Of a stretch of 64,000 nt of DNA, positions 46,801 to 55,841 are shown piece after piece. Under the pieces are notes generated by a model that saw only the letters and a program-made list of their open reading frames with translations, made no database searches and was not told the origin of the DNA. How positions within the stretch are numbered: the first letter of the stretch is position 1; every line of letters begins with the position of its first letter. Source of the DNA: Chrysemys picta bellii (taxonomy: Eukaryota; Chordata; Testudines; Emydidae); the NCBI RefSeq assembly GCF_011386835.1, contig NC_088809.1, positions 25,241,067 through 25,305,066 on the forward strand, in the 5' to 3' direction. The position numbers were made by a program, and so were the translations under genes.

Positions 46801-47314
46801 GGGCTGGACGGTCCTCCAGCGGAACCGGCGCGACACACAGATCACCTGGGCTGAGTCCTGGAGCACCTACAAGTACGGCTTTGGCAATGTGCACAATGAC
46901 TACTGGCTGGGGACGGAGTACATCTATCGGATCGCCAAGCAGAAGGTCTACCAGGTCAGGTTTGTCATCCACGATTCATCCGGCACCATGAAATACGCAG
47001 ACTACAACCTCTTCAGTCTGGAAGACGAGTCCAAAGGCTACAGGCTGAGGCTGGGCTCTTACACTGGGACTGCAGGGGACGCCATGACTTCAAACAATCC
47101 TAGCACCGTGCATGACAACATGAAGTTCTCCACTAAAGACCTGGATCAGGACACTAACAGTGGGAACTGTGCGTCTAGCTATGATGGGGGCTGGTGGTAC
47201 TCGGCTTGTTATTCTGTTCGACTGAACGTCAAAGGGAGCATCACTTGGGGTGGTTTCTGTAGTGGGAACTGCCAAGCCTCCGCCATCCTCATCAAACCAG
47301 CGTCCTACTGTTAG
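25798..47314 (+). CDS. Gene B: secreted SRCR-fibrinogen domain protein (4 exons, predicted 361 aa)
   Basis: Predicted join of 25798-25801, 41884-42027, 42114-42422 and 46686-47314. All three introns are phase 1 with GT/AG borders, and the frame stays open for 1086 nt. Domain order: signal peptide (residues 1-22), short linker with an NIT sequon at 38, one group-B SRCR domain (about 51-152, eight cysteines), fibrinogen C-terminal domain (about 156-361). Expected role: a soluble or cell-surface-bound recognition protein. SRCR and FReD domains each bind microbial or glycan ligands in other proteins, but the ligand here is unknown. Exon 1 is 16 kb from exon 2 across a stack of mobile elements, so that junction is the weakest part. 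The FReD resembles FGL1-like/ficolin FReDs; I give no symbol. Confidence 0.7.
25815..26072 (-). other. Unrecognised hydrophobic open frame at the start of gene B intron 1
   Basis: The minus strand encodes a frame with two hydrophobic stretches, [18 protein letters not shown] and [20 protein letters not shown], ending at TAA after [13 protein letters not shown] possible acceptor (CTGCTGCTAG) lies between them. The same frame occurs in the inverted copy at the right edge. No ATG with good context and no homology is recognised; it may be chance within duplicated DNA. Confidence 0.3.
25913..26860 (+). repeat. Inverted duplication, left copy (gene B intron 1)
   Basis: Near-identical, in inverted orientation, to about 63040-64000. 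It includes promoter-proximal intron sequence (25913-26470) and the left part of a hAT-like element inserted at the same base with the same target site. The 25913-26470 and 63444-64000 segments are 558 and 557 nt long, so there is almost no length change. Confidence 0.9.
26471..26860 (-). mobile_element. hAT-like element (CAGGGCCGGC ends), truncated copy
   Basis: Starts with CAGGGCCGGCCTTTGGG next to AAGCTGGG, the same target site as the complete copy at 62195-63443. The C-rich imperfect repeats match that copy. It is cut short at 26860 by a second hAT-like element. Confidence 0.78.
26861..27734 (+). mobile_element. hAT-like element, copy 2
   Basis: Ends CAGGGCCGTCCCTAGG / CCTAAGGACGGCCCTG. 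Matches 17138-17903 but has about 110 extra GC-rich bases on the left. CA microsatellite at 27238-27388. The left flank is the truncated hAT-like element; the right flank is CR1. Confidence 0.75.
28606..28820. mobile_element. Short hairpin-shaped Penelope insertion
   Basis: Lies between two copies of GGCTTATGTAT (28595-28605 and 28821-28831). It consists of two Penelope terminal segments facing each other (28640-28720 and 28732-28815), so the transcript would fold as a long hairpin. It splits the GIY-YIG domain of the host Penelope element. Confidence 0.85.
28732..28770 (+). ncRNA. Hammerhead-ribozyme-like core in Penelope terminal repeat
   Basis: The order is CTGAAGA (fits CUGANGA), a stem GTG(A)GGT/ACCCAC, GAAA, then the 3-bp stem A-GC/GC-T with loop TTAT and a C at the expected cleavage position. 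One extra A sits between CTGAAGA and the stem, and I do not see a good stem I. Penelope-like elements are known to carry minimal hammerhead ribozymes. This copy is probably degenerate. Confidence 0.4.
28763..31269 (-). pseudogene. Penelope-like polyprotein remnant (RT and GIY-YIG)
   Basis: Three open blocks in two frames. 31269-30676 is the N-terminal region with the [10 protein letters not shown] motif. 30492-29767 is the first RT part: [33 protein letters not shown] and [18 protein letters not shown]. 29818-28820 carries [16 protein letters not shown], the catalytic [11 protein letters not shown], then [20 protein letters not shown] of the GIY-YIG domain. The remaining endonuclease sequence lies left of a nested insertion at 28606-28820. 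At least two frame changes and the insertion inactivate it. Confidence 0.88.
31863..31975. mobile_element. TA-flanked MITE (GGGTGACCAGA family) in CR1
   Basis: TA on both sides (31861-31862, 31976-31977); right end TCTGGTCACCC, left end GGATAACCAGAC (decayed). Carries the shared CCTGATATTT / CCCGATATTT motifs. Confidence 0.75.
33947..34297 (-). pseudogene. Gypsy aspartic protease remnant
   Basis: The minus strand contains [20 protein letters not shown] followed by DFF, like the flap-to-C-terminal part of gypsy retropepsins (the LLGNDFF end). The catalytic DT/SG motif is not visible in the same frame, so only the C-terminal half is supported. Confidence 0.5.
34613..34719. mobile_element. Short Penelope insertion in gypsy gag
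   Basis: Flanked by two copies of CAGTAGAGGAAT (34601-34612, 34720-34731). The insert contains the terminal motif (CATCCGAAGAAGTGAGG, ACCCACGAAAGCTTATGC) and little else. Confidence 0.85.
34954..35166 (+). repeat. tRNA-derived turtle SINE
   Basis: GGGAGGGATAGCTCAG head, then a B-box-like stretch AATTCAATCCTTGAGGGGGC and the CR1-like tail TCAAGGTCCCTTCCAGTTCT. Inserted in gypsy gag. The tail ends in an ATATT-rich run. Confidence 0.82.
36004..36021 (-). other. Possible primer-binding site of the gypsy element
   Basis: Immediately inside the LTR the minus strand reads TGGCACACCAAGCAGGGT. A start with TGG is typical of a tRNA 3'-end complement. I cannot assign the tRNA. Confidence 0.35.
36023..37051 (-). 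repeat. Gypsy LTR
   Basis: TG...CA ends (TGTGGTATCTAATGC... on the minus strand, ...GAACGTCACA at its 3' end). Near-identical to the solo LTR at 15951-16986. Confidence 0.8.
37060..37977 (+). pseudogene. CR1 endonuclease-domain fragment
   Basis: The + strand gives a CR1 EN domain: [48 protein letters not shown], then after a stop (TAA near 37549) [15 protein letters not shown] and [12 protein letters not shown]. It has premature stops and ends abruptly at 37977 against a retroviral remnant. Confidence 0.85.
37985..39820 (-). pseudogene. Endogenous retrovirus envelope-region remnant
   Basis: Several minus-strand blocks in different frames read like a retroviral envelope: a surface-unit-like part near 39670-39480 with repeated cysteines, a central part at 38980-38180, and a C-terminal hydrophobic anchor ([14 protein letters not shown]) near 38010. 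A SINE tail (39288-39388) is inserted. It is broken by multiple stops and shifts, so no intact protein is encoded. The retroviral genus is not determined. Confidence 0.55.
39288..39388 (+). repeat. tRNA-derived turtle SINE, 3' part
   Basis: Only the tail remains: GGGGATTGGTCCTGCTTTGA, ACCTTTCAAGGTCCCTTCCA, ending in an ATATATTATTAT-like run. Confidence 0.75.
39824..40860 (-). pseudogene. Endogenous retrovirus integrase remnant
   Basis: Minus-strand blocks in order: a zinc-binding-like part (HGSKLGGH near 40860, and CLECARHQ near 40745), the catalytic-core start [13 protein letters not shown] with [13 protein letters not shown], the [18 protein letters not shown] segment carrying the conserved glutamate, and a C-terminal part with [16 protein letters not shown]. 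Frame changes between blocks show it is dead. No reverse transcriptase precedes it in the window. Confidence 0.8.
40992..41883 (+). other. Gene B intron 1, last 0.9 kb
   Basis: No recognised repeat and no exon before 41884. I saw no TATA-ATGG arrangement here that could be a nearer alternative exon 1. Confidence 0.45.
41884..42027 (+). CDS. Gene B exon 2, signal peptide and linker
   Basis: A 144-nt exon, phase 1-1, acceptor ...CATTCTCAG and donor GTAGGT. It encodes [20 protein letters not shown], then a polar linker with [20 protein letters not shown]. With exon 1 this is a classical cleaved signal peptide. If a longer upstream exon were used, the same hydrophobic stretch could be a type II membrane anchor. 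Confidence 0.78.
42114..42422 (+). CDS. Gene B exon 3, group-B SRCR domain
   Basis: Acceptor TTTTCCCAG, donor GTAATG, 309 nt, phase 1-1. It encodes [55 protein letters not shown] and [20 protein letters not shown], ending VVCS. All eight cysteines expected of a group-B SRCR domain (as in DMBT1, CD163, CD5L) are present, and group-B domains are typically encoded by one exon, as here. An NGS sequon lies near the domain start. The domain is intact, without stop or shift. Confidence 0.95.
42445..42680. repeat. Imperfect ~60-bp tandem repeat in the SRCR-FReD intron
   Basis: Four units built on TACCCTACCCTTGCC...GGGAGGCTATTGCTG begin 22 nt after the SRCR exon donor. Confidence 0.7.
43219..43480. 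mobile_element. hAT-like MITE with perfect 8-bp duplication
   Basis: Ends CAGGGCCGGCTC and GAGCCGGCCCTG, flanked by TCTAGGAC on both sides (43211-43218 and 43481-43488). The GC/A-rich body has no coding potential. It lies in the gene B SRCR-FReD intron. Confidence 0.92.
43489..46685 (+). other. Gene B SRCR-FReD intron, remainder
   Basis: Three kilobases with no second SRCR exon and no collagen-like or coiled-coil exon. I found no further supported feature. Confidence 0.5.
46686..47314 (+). CDS. Gene B exon 4, fibrinogen C-terminal (FReD) domain
   Basis: The acceptor CTGCCTTCAG precedes a 629-nt exon ending in TAG at 47312. It encodes a complete FRe[40 protein letters not shown], the YKYGFGN and DYWLG motifs, [14 protein letters not shown], then [17 protein letters not shown] and a last cysteine at the C-terminus. 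The DLDQD run before GNCA is the usual calcium-binding position of ficolin-type FReDs. Cysteine pairs DC/YC and GNC/AC are kept. The closest relatives I can name are FGL1-like and ficolin FReDs. The whole domain is in one exon, unlike multi-exon fibrinogen and ficolin genes. Confidence 0.95.
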
Positions 47315-47721
47315 TCACCCCTTCCCCACCCTCCTGTCTGCAGTGAGGCCAACCCCTGCTCCACGAAGGGAGGGAAAAGGGTCAAAGTGTGTCATGGCCA
47401 AACCTCCCACCTTGCTGGGGGAAGTATCAGGGTTACCTAGGAAACGGGGCCACTTTCCTTCTCCTCTCCCTCCCTGCAGATTTTCTGAGCTTTTCTCCGC
47501 TGGGCCTTTCTCCGCTGGGCTTTGGGTTGATTCATTTTAATTATATTAAAAATCAGAACAATGATTTAAAATAACTGTAGCTTCCAAATATAGCAGCTTC
47601 GAGGAGAGAATGTGCATGGCCTTGTAGTGACTTTTCCTCGTACGCAGGTGAGAAGGACACAAACACAGACGGGTTTCCACAAACTTCTTTTTCTCCTTCC
47701 TTGTGGGCATTAAAGCTTTAG

Positions 47722-47727
47722 AATAAA
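47722..47727 (+). terminator. Polyadenylation signal of gene B
   Basis: AATAAA 408 nt after the stop codon. A weaker ATTAAA lies near 47545. Confidence 0.6.
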
Positions 47728-48917
47728 ATTGCATTTCTAGCAATGACTTCTGCTTCATACCCCCATGCAGCATCTCGGATGTGCTCACACAGTCTAACAT
47801 ACGTGACAATGGAACAGCCATTCTGCGCTCTTCAGGTTCTCATCCCATGCTCCTCGCCATTGAAAAGGAAATGGTGAAATGTTCTAATCAGGGCATTTAA
47901 TTGTCATTGCTCCATGTCCGGCTGAGTTGTGGCACAGCAGAGGAAATGTGACTGGACTCTGGAGTGTCATTCTGGGGAAACTCATTCCTTACTCAGCGCT
48001 GCATTACTCCAGGTTTGCATGGGTGTAGTGCCACTGGCTTCAGTGGAGTTACTCCTGGTTTACACTGGTGTAAGGGAAAGGAGAATGAGGCCTCTTGGCT
48101 TCACTGTTGTTACAGCAGGGCCTGACTGTGCGCTGCCCTGTGCCTTGTGGCATCCCTTACCCCCATGCAAAGTGAGTTCTATTGGGTGTGAAATGCTGTT
48201 TCCATTTGTCCCCCTCTTGCACAGGTGTAAATGGCTGTACCACCAGCCAGGCAGGGGGTTCTCTCACTGCTCCAATTCCAATTCCTGATGTGCTTGTGCT
48301 CCCAAACCTAGTTCAAACACTGCCTCCGCGCCCCCCCTCCCCCGCCCTCCCCCTCTCCGGCTCCTGAGTAACCATATTGAGGTGGAGGAGAGCTTGTCCA
48401 TGGGCTGTCTCCTGGGCCCACAGGCAGAAAGCCAGGACTCAGCATTCCCCAGTTCAGTGAGGAGATGTAGAGCCGAGTGTCATGCACACACACACAACGC
48501 CTGCTCCTCCCTTCTGTTCTCATTTTCCCCCGGGCAAAGGGAGTGCCAGCTCTTCGGGCTGCAGCCCACACTGTGTGCCAGCTGACAGCCTGTAGCTCCA
48601 TCTGCGTTACAGACAGATCCTCAGCTATGGCCAAGGAGAACTCAGCACAGCTGACGGCGCAATTGCTGCTCTAACTTGGGCCAGCCAGCAATGGCCCTCC
48701 TATACATCCCCTTTCCTAGCCACGTTCCCTAAAGCGGCAGCCACAGTGGCAGCTCTAGTAATACCCCAAGGCTGGGGTGACCCTCCCCCGGCTGGGGTTA
48801 GGGCTGCTTTGGGCCAGAGTGCAGTGACACAAAGGGACAAGAGTGCGGCTCAGGATCAGGAGTGCCCACACTAAGTCCATGTGCCCCTAGCCACCAGGGC
48901 CTCCCCTCTCCCAGCTA
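47728..48917. other. Intergenic between gene B and a MITE
   Basis: No exon or repeat recognised with confidence. Confidence 0.4.
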
Positions 48918-49036
48918 GGGTGACCAGACAGCAAGTATGAAAAATCGGGACGGGGGTGGGGGGTAATAGGAGCCTATATAAGAAAAAGACCCCAAAATCG
49001 GGACTGTCCCTATAAAATCGGGACATCTGGTCACCC
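48918..49036. mobile_element. TA-flanked MITE (GGGTGACCAGA family)
   Basis: Best-preserved copy: TA, GGGTGACCAGACAGC ... GACATCTGGTCACCC, TA. 119 bp with internal AAAATCGGGAC and CGGGACTGTCCC. Confidence 0.88.
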
Positions 49037-49849
49037 TACTCCCAGCAGCTAGGGAGGAGGCCCCAGCAGGCCCTGCCTCTGACCTTCTGGCAGTAGGATC
49101 CTGTGTGGGGGACCCTGTCATTTCACATCCCCCAGAGATGGGGACCTCTTCCACCACTGTGTCCCGCTGGCAACAAGGGGTGGGGGGAGGCCCAGTCATC
49201 ACTGCCACTTCTCCTCAGGCAGATGCAGGGGACTCCCTCGTTCCCCAAGACCACTGGGACAGCTTCCCCGGGAGCAAAGGGCCCCTCCGGGGCATAGGGG
49301 TCCTATGTATGGGGATGGGTACCACCTGCCCAGTGGTGGGTCCCTCACACAGAACCCTCTGTGAGGGGGGCAGGAGTCTCCTCACACAGGCCTGCTGCTA
49401 GCTGGGATGGAGGGCTTCCCGACCCTGACTCCCTGCTTGGGCTGGGGAGCTGAGGCCTCCTCTGGGACACCTGTCACACACCAGGCCCCAGGCCACTACA
49501 AACCAGTCTGGGACAGTGACAGAGACAGGGACAGGTCCCAGGCAGGGCCATGGGTGGGATGTGCCCAGGACCTCCGACTGCTGTAACTCAGCCCCAAACA
49601 TTCAAAACACACGAATCAACCCAAAATATCAGGAGATTGACTAAAAACTTGGTGATGTTGGAGAATAACAAACCCTGAGGTTTGTCGTGTGCCTGGTGGT
49701 GTCTGAGCCTGAGGGGGGGGCAGCCGCCCTCCCATGGGGGTGTGAGCCACGAGCATCTCAACCTGCATAGCGTGGCACAAACACCTCCCCGTGGGAGCTC
49801 CTGTACTACCCCACCTCCCCCCAGCACTATCCTGCCTCCCTTCCTGTCC
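49037..49849. other. Intergenic
   Basis: GC-rich sequence without a supported exon. Confidence 0.35.
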
Positions 49850-50395
49850 CAGCCACATTCTCCCCGACATCTCCTGCACCCCTCAATCTCCTCCTGCCCC
49901 CACATCCTCCTCCATCCCCTCTGTCTCCTCCTGCCCATCCCCACACCCCCTGTGCCCCCTCAGTCTTCTCCTGCCCCCGCATTCCCCTTCATCCCCTCAG
50001 TCTCCTCCTGCCCTTCCCCCATATCCCTCAGGCTGCCTCCTGACACTCCCCAACCCCCCTACACCGCCTCAGTCTCCTCCTGCCCCCATATCCCCCTCCA
50101 TCCCCTCAGACTCCTGCCCCCCACATTCCCATCCATCTCCTTCATCTCCTTCTGCCTCATCCCACTGCCCCCTCAGTCTCCTCCTGCCCCCAAACCCCTA
50201 CACCACCTCAGTCTCCTCCTGCCCCCAACATCCCCCTCCACCCCCTCAGTCTCCTGCCCCCACCCCCCTGCACACCCTCAGTCTCTTGCCCTCCACATTC
50301 CCCTGCACGCCATCAGTCTGTCCTCTGCTCCCCACAGTCCTTTGCACCCCATTTTGATGGTGTGTGTAACCCCCACCCCCACCCCGAGGCCCTGA
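49850..50395. repeat. C/T-rich minisatellite
   Basis: Irregular 30-45-bp units built on CCCCTCAGTCTCCTCCTGCC run for about 550 bp. Long proline/serine frames on the + strand are a product of the repeat. Confidence 0.8.
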
Positions 50396-50459
50396 AATGC
50401 CAGTCAGGGTACCTGGCGGCACCTAGAGAGAGAGTCAGGCCTAACTGAAATTAAATTAA

Positions 50460-50655
50460 AATTAATGGAGATATCCTATCTCCTAGAACTGGAAGGGACC
50501 TTGAAAGGTCATCGAGTCCAGCCCCCTGCCTTCACTAGCAGGACCAAGTACTGATTTTGCCCCAGATCCCTAAATGGCCCCCTCAATGACTGAATGCATA
50601 ACCCTGGGTTTAGCAGGCCAATGCTCAAACCACTGAGCTATCCCTCCCCCCTGAA
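50460..50655 (-). repeat. tRNA-derived turtle SINE
   Basis: The minus strand starts GGGAGGGATAGCTCAGTGGT and ends in the CR1-like tail CAAGGTCCCTTCCAGTTCTA followed by GGAGATAGGATATCTCC. Confidence 0.85.
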
Positions 50656-51158
50656 CAAGAAGCCCAGCTGGGCAGGAGCAGGGTGGATTATAAAGCCAGG
50701 AAGTTGGCAGCAGAAAGGGGCTGAGGCTGGGTGCCTGGTTGGGCTGATGGAGGATTTTCTAACCCCAAATGAAGTCACTCTGGAAACTGAAGAAGAGTCT
50801 GTTAGAGAGGGAGAATGGATACAAAGTAGGGGAAAACAAAAGAGTCAAAGCAGACTCAGATGATGATGATACCAGCAAAACAAGCAACGCTGAAGGAAAT
50901 GAACCCAAATGTTATCTTGTGATTCCCTTGCCAAAGAAACAAGATTCAGTGATGTTACACCTGTGGATGTAGCTGACTGGGTTAAAAAAGCATAGGAGCT
51001 TGTGAGGTGGGGATCTTTCAGTTGAATGTGAAAACAATGAGCAAACTGATGAACTGCTAAAAACTGAAATGCTGGGGAAAGTTAAAATAAGTTGCCAGCT
51101 ACCAAAGTATTTGACTGAACTGAAGGGAATACTATATGGAGTGCCATTAGAGCTGACC
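50656..51158. other. Intergenic with a short acidic/lysine-rich open frame
   Basis: The + strand at 50769-50972 has an open frame with KADSDDDDTSKTSN that resembles the polar part of a retroelement gag. No motif allows assignment. Confidence 0.3.
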
Positions 51159-53372
51159 ATAGAATCATAGAATATTAGGGTTGGAAGAGACCTCAGGAGG
51201 TCATCTAGTCCAATCCCCTGCTCAAAGCAGGACCAACACCAACTAAATCATCCTAGCGAAGGCTTTGTCAAGCCGGGCCTTAAAAACCTCTAAGGATGGA
51301 GATTCCACCACCTCCCTAGGTAACCCATTCCAGTGCTTCACCACCCTCCTCATTGTTGCCGGCACAGAGTGCCAGAGGACAGCAACAGCGGGGTTCGTTG
51401 CCCGGTGTGCTTCGCGCCAATAAACACACCAGGGTGGAGAAGCAATCAAAGTTTATTTGGGATCCCAAAGCGGTGCTAGGAGACAGGCACTTCTCAGATT
51501 AAGAGAACTGAGACAAACAGTTTTCCCTTTTTATTCTTTTGCAGTTAGGCTTCACCCCTCCACCCCTTCACCCTCCCTTTCTCCTATAATAGTTTGCTTT
51601 AAGCAAGTAGCAAGCAATTACATTTAAGCAGTTAAGTCATTCTTGGCAGCTATAAGTCTAGCTTGTTAGTAACTTCTTTAAACCGTTATCTTGTCCTTTT
51701 CCCCTTTGAACTGTTATTTTCCCTTCAGCCAGAAACATGCAGGCCTCATTATTACCGCTTGATACCGGTGTGAGCAGGGGGTTGCACACAGATAACAGGT
51801 TGCTTACATGTTCCAATTGCACCTGGCTTGTGAGGTCGATTAGAGTTTAAACATGGGAGAAGTTTGGTTCTTTTGGGCCTAGTGCAGGAAGGCTTCATTG
51901 ACACTAGTTGCCTTCCACCCTCCCGAGTTACCTAGGGTTATGCCTAGTGACACCAGCACCAACTTAGTGAAATAGTGTTTCCTAATATCCAACCTAGACC
52001 TCCCCCACTGGAACTTGAAACCATTGCTCCTTGTTCTGTCATCTGCCACCACTGAGAACAGCTGAGCTCCATCCTCTTTGGAACCCCCCTTCAGGTAGTT
52101 GAAGGCTGCTATCAAATCCCCCCTCACTCTTCTCTTTTGCAGACTAAATAACCCCAGTTCCCTCAGCCTCTCCTCATAAGTCATGTGCCCCAGCCCCCTA
52201 ATCATTTTCGTTGCCCTCCACTGGACTCTCTCCAATTTGTTCACATCCCTTCTGTAGTGGGGGGACCAGAACTGGATGCAATACTCCAGGAGTGGCCTCA
52301 TCAGTGCCAAATAGAGGGGAATAATCACTTCCCTCAATCTGCTGGCAATGCTCCTACTAATACAGCCCAATATGCCATTGGCCTTCGTGGCAATGAGGGA
52401 ACACTGCTGACTCATATCCAGCTTCTCGTCCACTGTAATCCCCAGGTTCTTTTCTGCAGAACTGCTGCTTAGCGAGTCGATCCCCAGCCTGTAGCTGTGC
52501 ATGGGATTCTTCCTTCCTAAGTGCAGGACTCTGCACTTGTCCTTCTTGAACCTCATCAGATTTCTTTTGGCCCAATCCTCCAATTTGTTCAGGTCACTCT
52601 GGACCCTATCCCTACCCTCCAGTGTATTTACCTCTCCCCCAGTTTAGTGTCATCTGCGAACTTGCTGAGGGTGCAATTCATCCCATCATCCAGATCATTA
52701 ATAAAGATGTTGAACAAAACCGGCCCCAGGACCGACCCCTGGGACACTCCACTTGATACTGGCTGCCAACTAGACATAGAGCCATTGATCACTACCCATT
52801 GAGCCCGACAATATAGCCAGCTTTCTATCCACCTTATTGTCCATTCATCCAATCCATACTTTTTTAACTTGCTGGCAAGAATACTGTGGGAGACCGTATC
52901 AAAAGCTTTGCTAAAGTCAAGATATATCACATCCACCACTTTCCCCATATCCTCAGAGCCAGTTATCTCATCATAGAAGGCAATCAGGTTGGTCAGGCAT
53001 GACTTGCCCTTGGTGAATCCATGTTGACTGTTCCTGATCACCTTCCTCTCCTCCAAGTGCTTCAGAATGGATTCCTCGAGGACCTGCTCCATGATTTTGC
53101 TGGGGACTGAAGAAAGGCTGTAGTTTCCTGGGTTTTCTTTCTTCCCTTTTTTAAATATGGACACTAGATTTGCCTTTTTCCAATCGTCCAGGACCTCCCC
53201 CGATCACCACAAATTTTCAAATGGCCAATGGCTCTGCAATCACATCAGCCAACTCCCTCAGCACCCTTGGATGCATTAGATCTGGGCCCATGGACTTGTG
53301 CACGTCCAGCTTTTCTAAATAGTCCTTAACCTGTTCTTTCACCACTGAGGGCTGCTCACCTCCTCCCAGTGA
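51159..53372 (-). mobile_element. CR1 LINE, 5' truncated, split by a solo LTR
   Basis: Minus strand. The 3' end is at 51159 (GAATCATAGAATATTAGGGTT inverse), and RT motifs [34 protein letters not shown] and KFADDTKLG lie between 53164 and 52630. It is interrupted at 51354-51958 by an LTR and has a frame break near 52630. Confidence 0.9.
51354..51958 (-). repeat. Solo LTR inside CR1
   Basis: The CR1 stops at CACCCTCCT and resumes at TAGTGAAATAGTG. The 0.6-kb insert begins TGTTGCCGGCACAGAG. On the minus strand it has AATAAACTTTGATTGC as a likely polyadenylation signal and ends GCCGGCAACA. The target duplication is unclear. Confidence 0.6.
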
Positions 53373-54092
53373 TGAGATAAGCACAGGAGAAGATAAAGTG
53401 ATCGTAAGTTTTGTAACTAGTTAGTAAATAAGCTGGAGCAAACAAGCTGTATAGATTATATTTAAGGAAGGGACTCTAACTGAGAAAGTAACACTAGGGT
53501 TTCAGATATTCAGAACCAAGCCATATATCCCCCCTCTCCTACGGGGTGATGATAAGTGCCTATGCTATGGGCATGTAGCAACTGTTTGTAAAGGGAAAAA
53601 CAAGATGCAGAAAATGTGGGGGAGAGCACTCCTATGAAATTGTCCAGCTGGGCTAGAGGTCAAATGTAGTAACTGGTTGTAATCACATTCTGGCATGCAG
53701 AGGGTGTATTGTGGCAAGGCAAGCTAAAGATAGACAAAAACCAAAAAATTGTTAATAACATATCATGCGGAAGCTGTAAGGAGACTCTCAAAGCATCAGC
53801 TGGGGAGGGAAGAGACAATCAGCACAGGAAACGGGGAACTGCAGATGCAGACACAGCCTCCTTGTATAAACACCCTGGAAGGAATAGGCAGTGACATACT
53901 AGGAATGAAAAAAGAGAGGTTAGTTGTATTTATGCTAGAAGTGATCAATTGTACATCTGAAACTGGGGGGGGGGGGGCGGGAATCAGAAAAAAATTAAAA
54001 TTATAGTTAAAGCAGCAGGGAAAATACTTGTATATTATCCACTTGTCAATGGACCGTATTCATGAAATTTTGAATAAAGTTAATGGAGAAAT

Positions 54093-55841
54093 ATGACTAG
54101 TATGGGGATCTCAGTCTATTGTTGGAATGCACACAGTTTGATAGAATATGGTCAAGAACTAAGAGAAAATATCCTGGCAATGAAAACTAAACCAAGTGGC
54201 ATATGTATCCAGGATACACGGCTGGTTGAAAAGCTTGCTTTTAAAATTCCAGGGTATAATGCCTTTAGGCAAGATGGAAAAGTAGGAATAGGAAAAGGTG
54301 TTTGTACTTTCATAAGGGAACAATAAAATACAGAGCAGTAGAGAATGAAGAAGTAAGCTTAGAATATAATTGTGATACATGACTAGAAAGGGTTAAAAAC
54401 CCTGCAAAATAAATAACCCTCAAAAGACATTTAGGGAGATAATGTTTGTGTTTTTGTGTATTTACATCTGTATGAGTAGGGTTGACAATGTAATCAACAG
54501 TCCCTGTTTATGCTGTATTCTGATATCATGTAAATGAATTGTAAATATAGGATATCTCGGTATTCATCTCTCTTTGAAATGTACTGTGAATGGTGGAGGA
54601 AAAAGCAAATGGCCTTATGTTAATTCTATAGCTAATTACTGGTGATGGACCTCCTTCAAAGTCATCCCAATTACCTTCTGAACTCCAACTTGTCAAAAGA
54701 CATGAAATTGTATAAAAGATCCTTGGGTCCTGATTCTATCATCTCAGATCTGCTTAGACTTCATCAGGGGAAGTTTGAGTCACAAGACTGAGGTCCCAGT
54801 TATGCTGGTCCGCCCTGAATATGATATTTGGACATTGGACTATAACCTATTAACTGAATTCTAAAGGAACTCTTTGCAACTACAAAGCTCACAATCTCTG
54901 CTATGAAACTGAACGCCAATGGATTGAACTCATGTCTGTCTGTATTTTGATCTTTTAACCATACTCTCTCTCCCTTTTGTTTTTTAATAAATTTTAGTTT
55001 AGTTAATATGAATTGGCTATAGCGTGTATTTGGGTAAGATCTGAAACATTCAATAACCTGGGAGGTAATGTGTCTGATCCTTTGGGATTGGTAGAACCTT
55101 TTATTTTATATGATGAAATAAGATTTACATACATTTTCATTATATTTGACGTGGGTACCTGGACGGAGGCCTGAGGCTGGATCACTTTAAGGGAACGGTG
55201 TTGTTTGAACTTCTGAGTAACCAGTGAGATAATAAAGAAGCTGTTTTAGGCTGGCTTGGTAAATTGAAGTATTGGAATATCCACCAGCTTTTTGGGGTTT
55301 GGCTGCCCCATGCTTTGCAGTGAGTGACCATAGCTGGCTCCCAACTAGGACCCCAGTCAGAATAAAGCTGTTGAGATCCCAATGCAGAGCAGTTATTTTT
55401 ATTTAAGGATTTGTAATATCTATAATCCACGTGGGAAATTAGAAAGTTCAGAGCTACAAGAAATAGTAAAGATGATAAAAGTGCATATATTATATGTGGT
55501 GACCTAAACAGTCATAATAAATTGTGGGAAGTAAGACAACTAATAAACATGGTGCATGCTTAGAAAAGTTCATTGATGAAAACTATCGAGTGGTTTTAAA
55601 TGATGGCACCCCAACTAGATTTAATGCAGCAGAAGGTATTTTTTGCTGCTTAGACCTGGGACTTATAGCAGCAGATAGTGCAAGTAAATACAGCTGGGAA
55701 GAAGGAATGGGGAGTGATCGTTTCCCTGTACTTACTACTTTTCAAAGGCGAGGTACGGTTGAAGCTAATGCAAAATACCCACCTGGAAATATAAGAAAGC
55801 AAACTGGGAGCGATTTCAAAGTAATTGTACTGGATTTGTGA
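54093..55841 (+). pseudogene. AP endonuclease domain of an I/Jockey-type element, in two parts
   Basis: The first part reads WNAHSLIEYGQELRENILAM, ICIQDTRLVEKLAFKIPGYN and GKGVCTFIREQ. The second part has CGDLNSHNKLWGSKT (with a frame change), TNKHGACLEKFIDEN, LNDGTPTRFN and SDRFPVLT. This matches the N-terminal WNAxS, central QDT/ETR-like, GDLNSHN and SDHFP-type motifs of non-LTR endonucleases. Stops and the insertion inactivate it. No reverse transcriptase follows. Confidence 0.68.
54380..55410. repeat. LTR-like insertion in the endonuclease
   Basis: About 1 kb of AT-rich sequence with AATAAATTTTAG near 54985 and AATAAAGCTG near 55361 interrupts an otherwise continuous endonuclease reading. 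Exact ends and a target duplication are not clear. Confidence 0.45.

Noticed and set aside
49682..50395. Long proline/serine-rich + strand frame
   Set aside because: Produced by the C/T-rich minisatellite.
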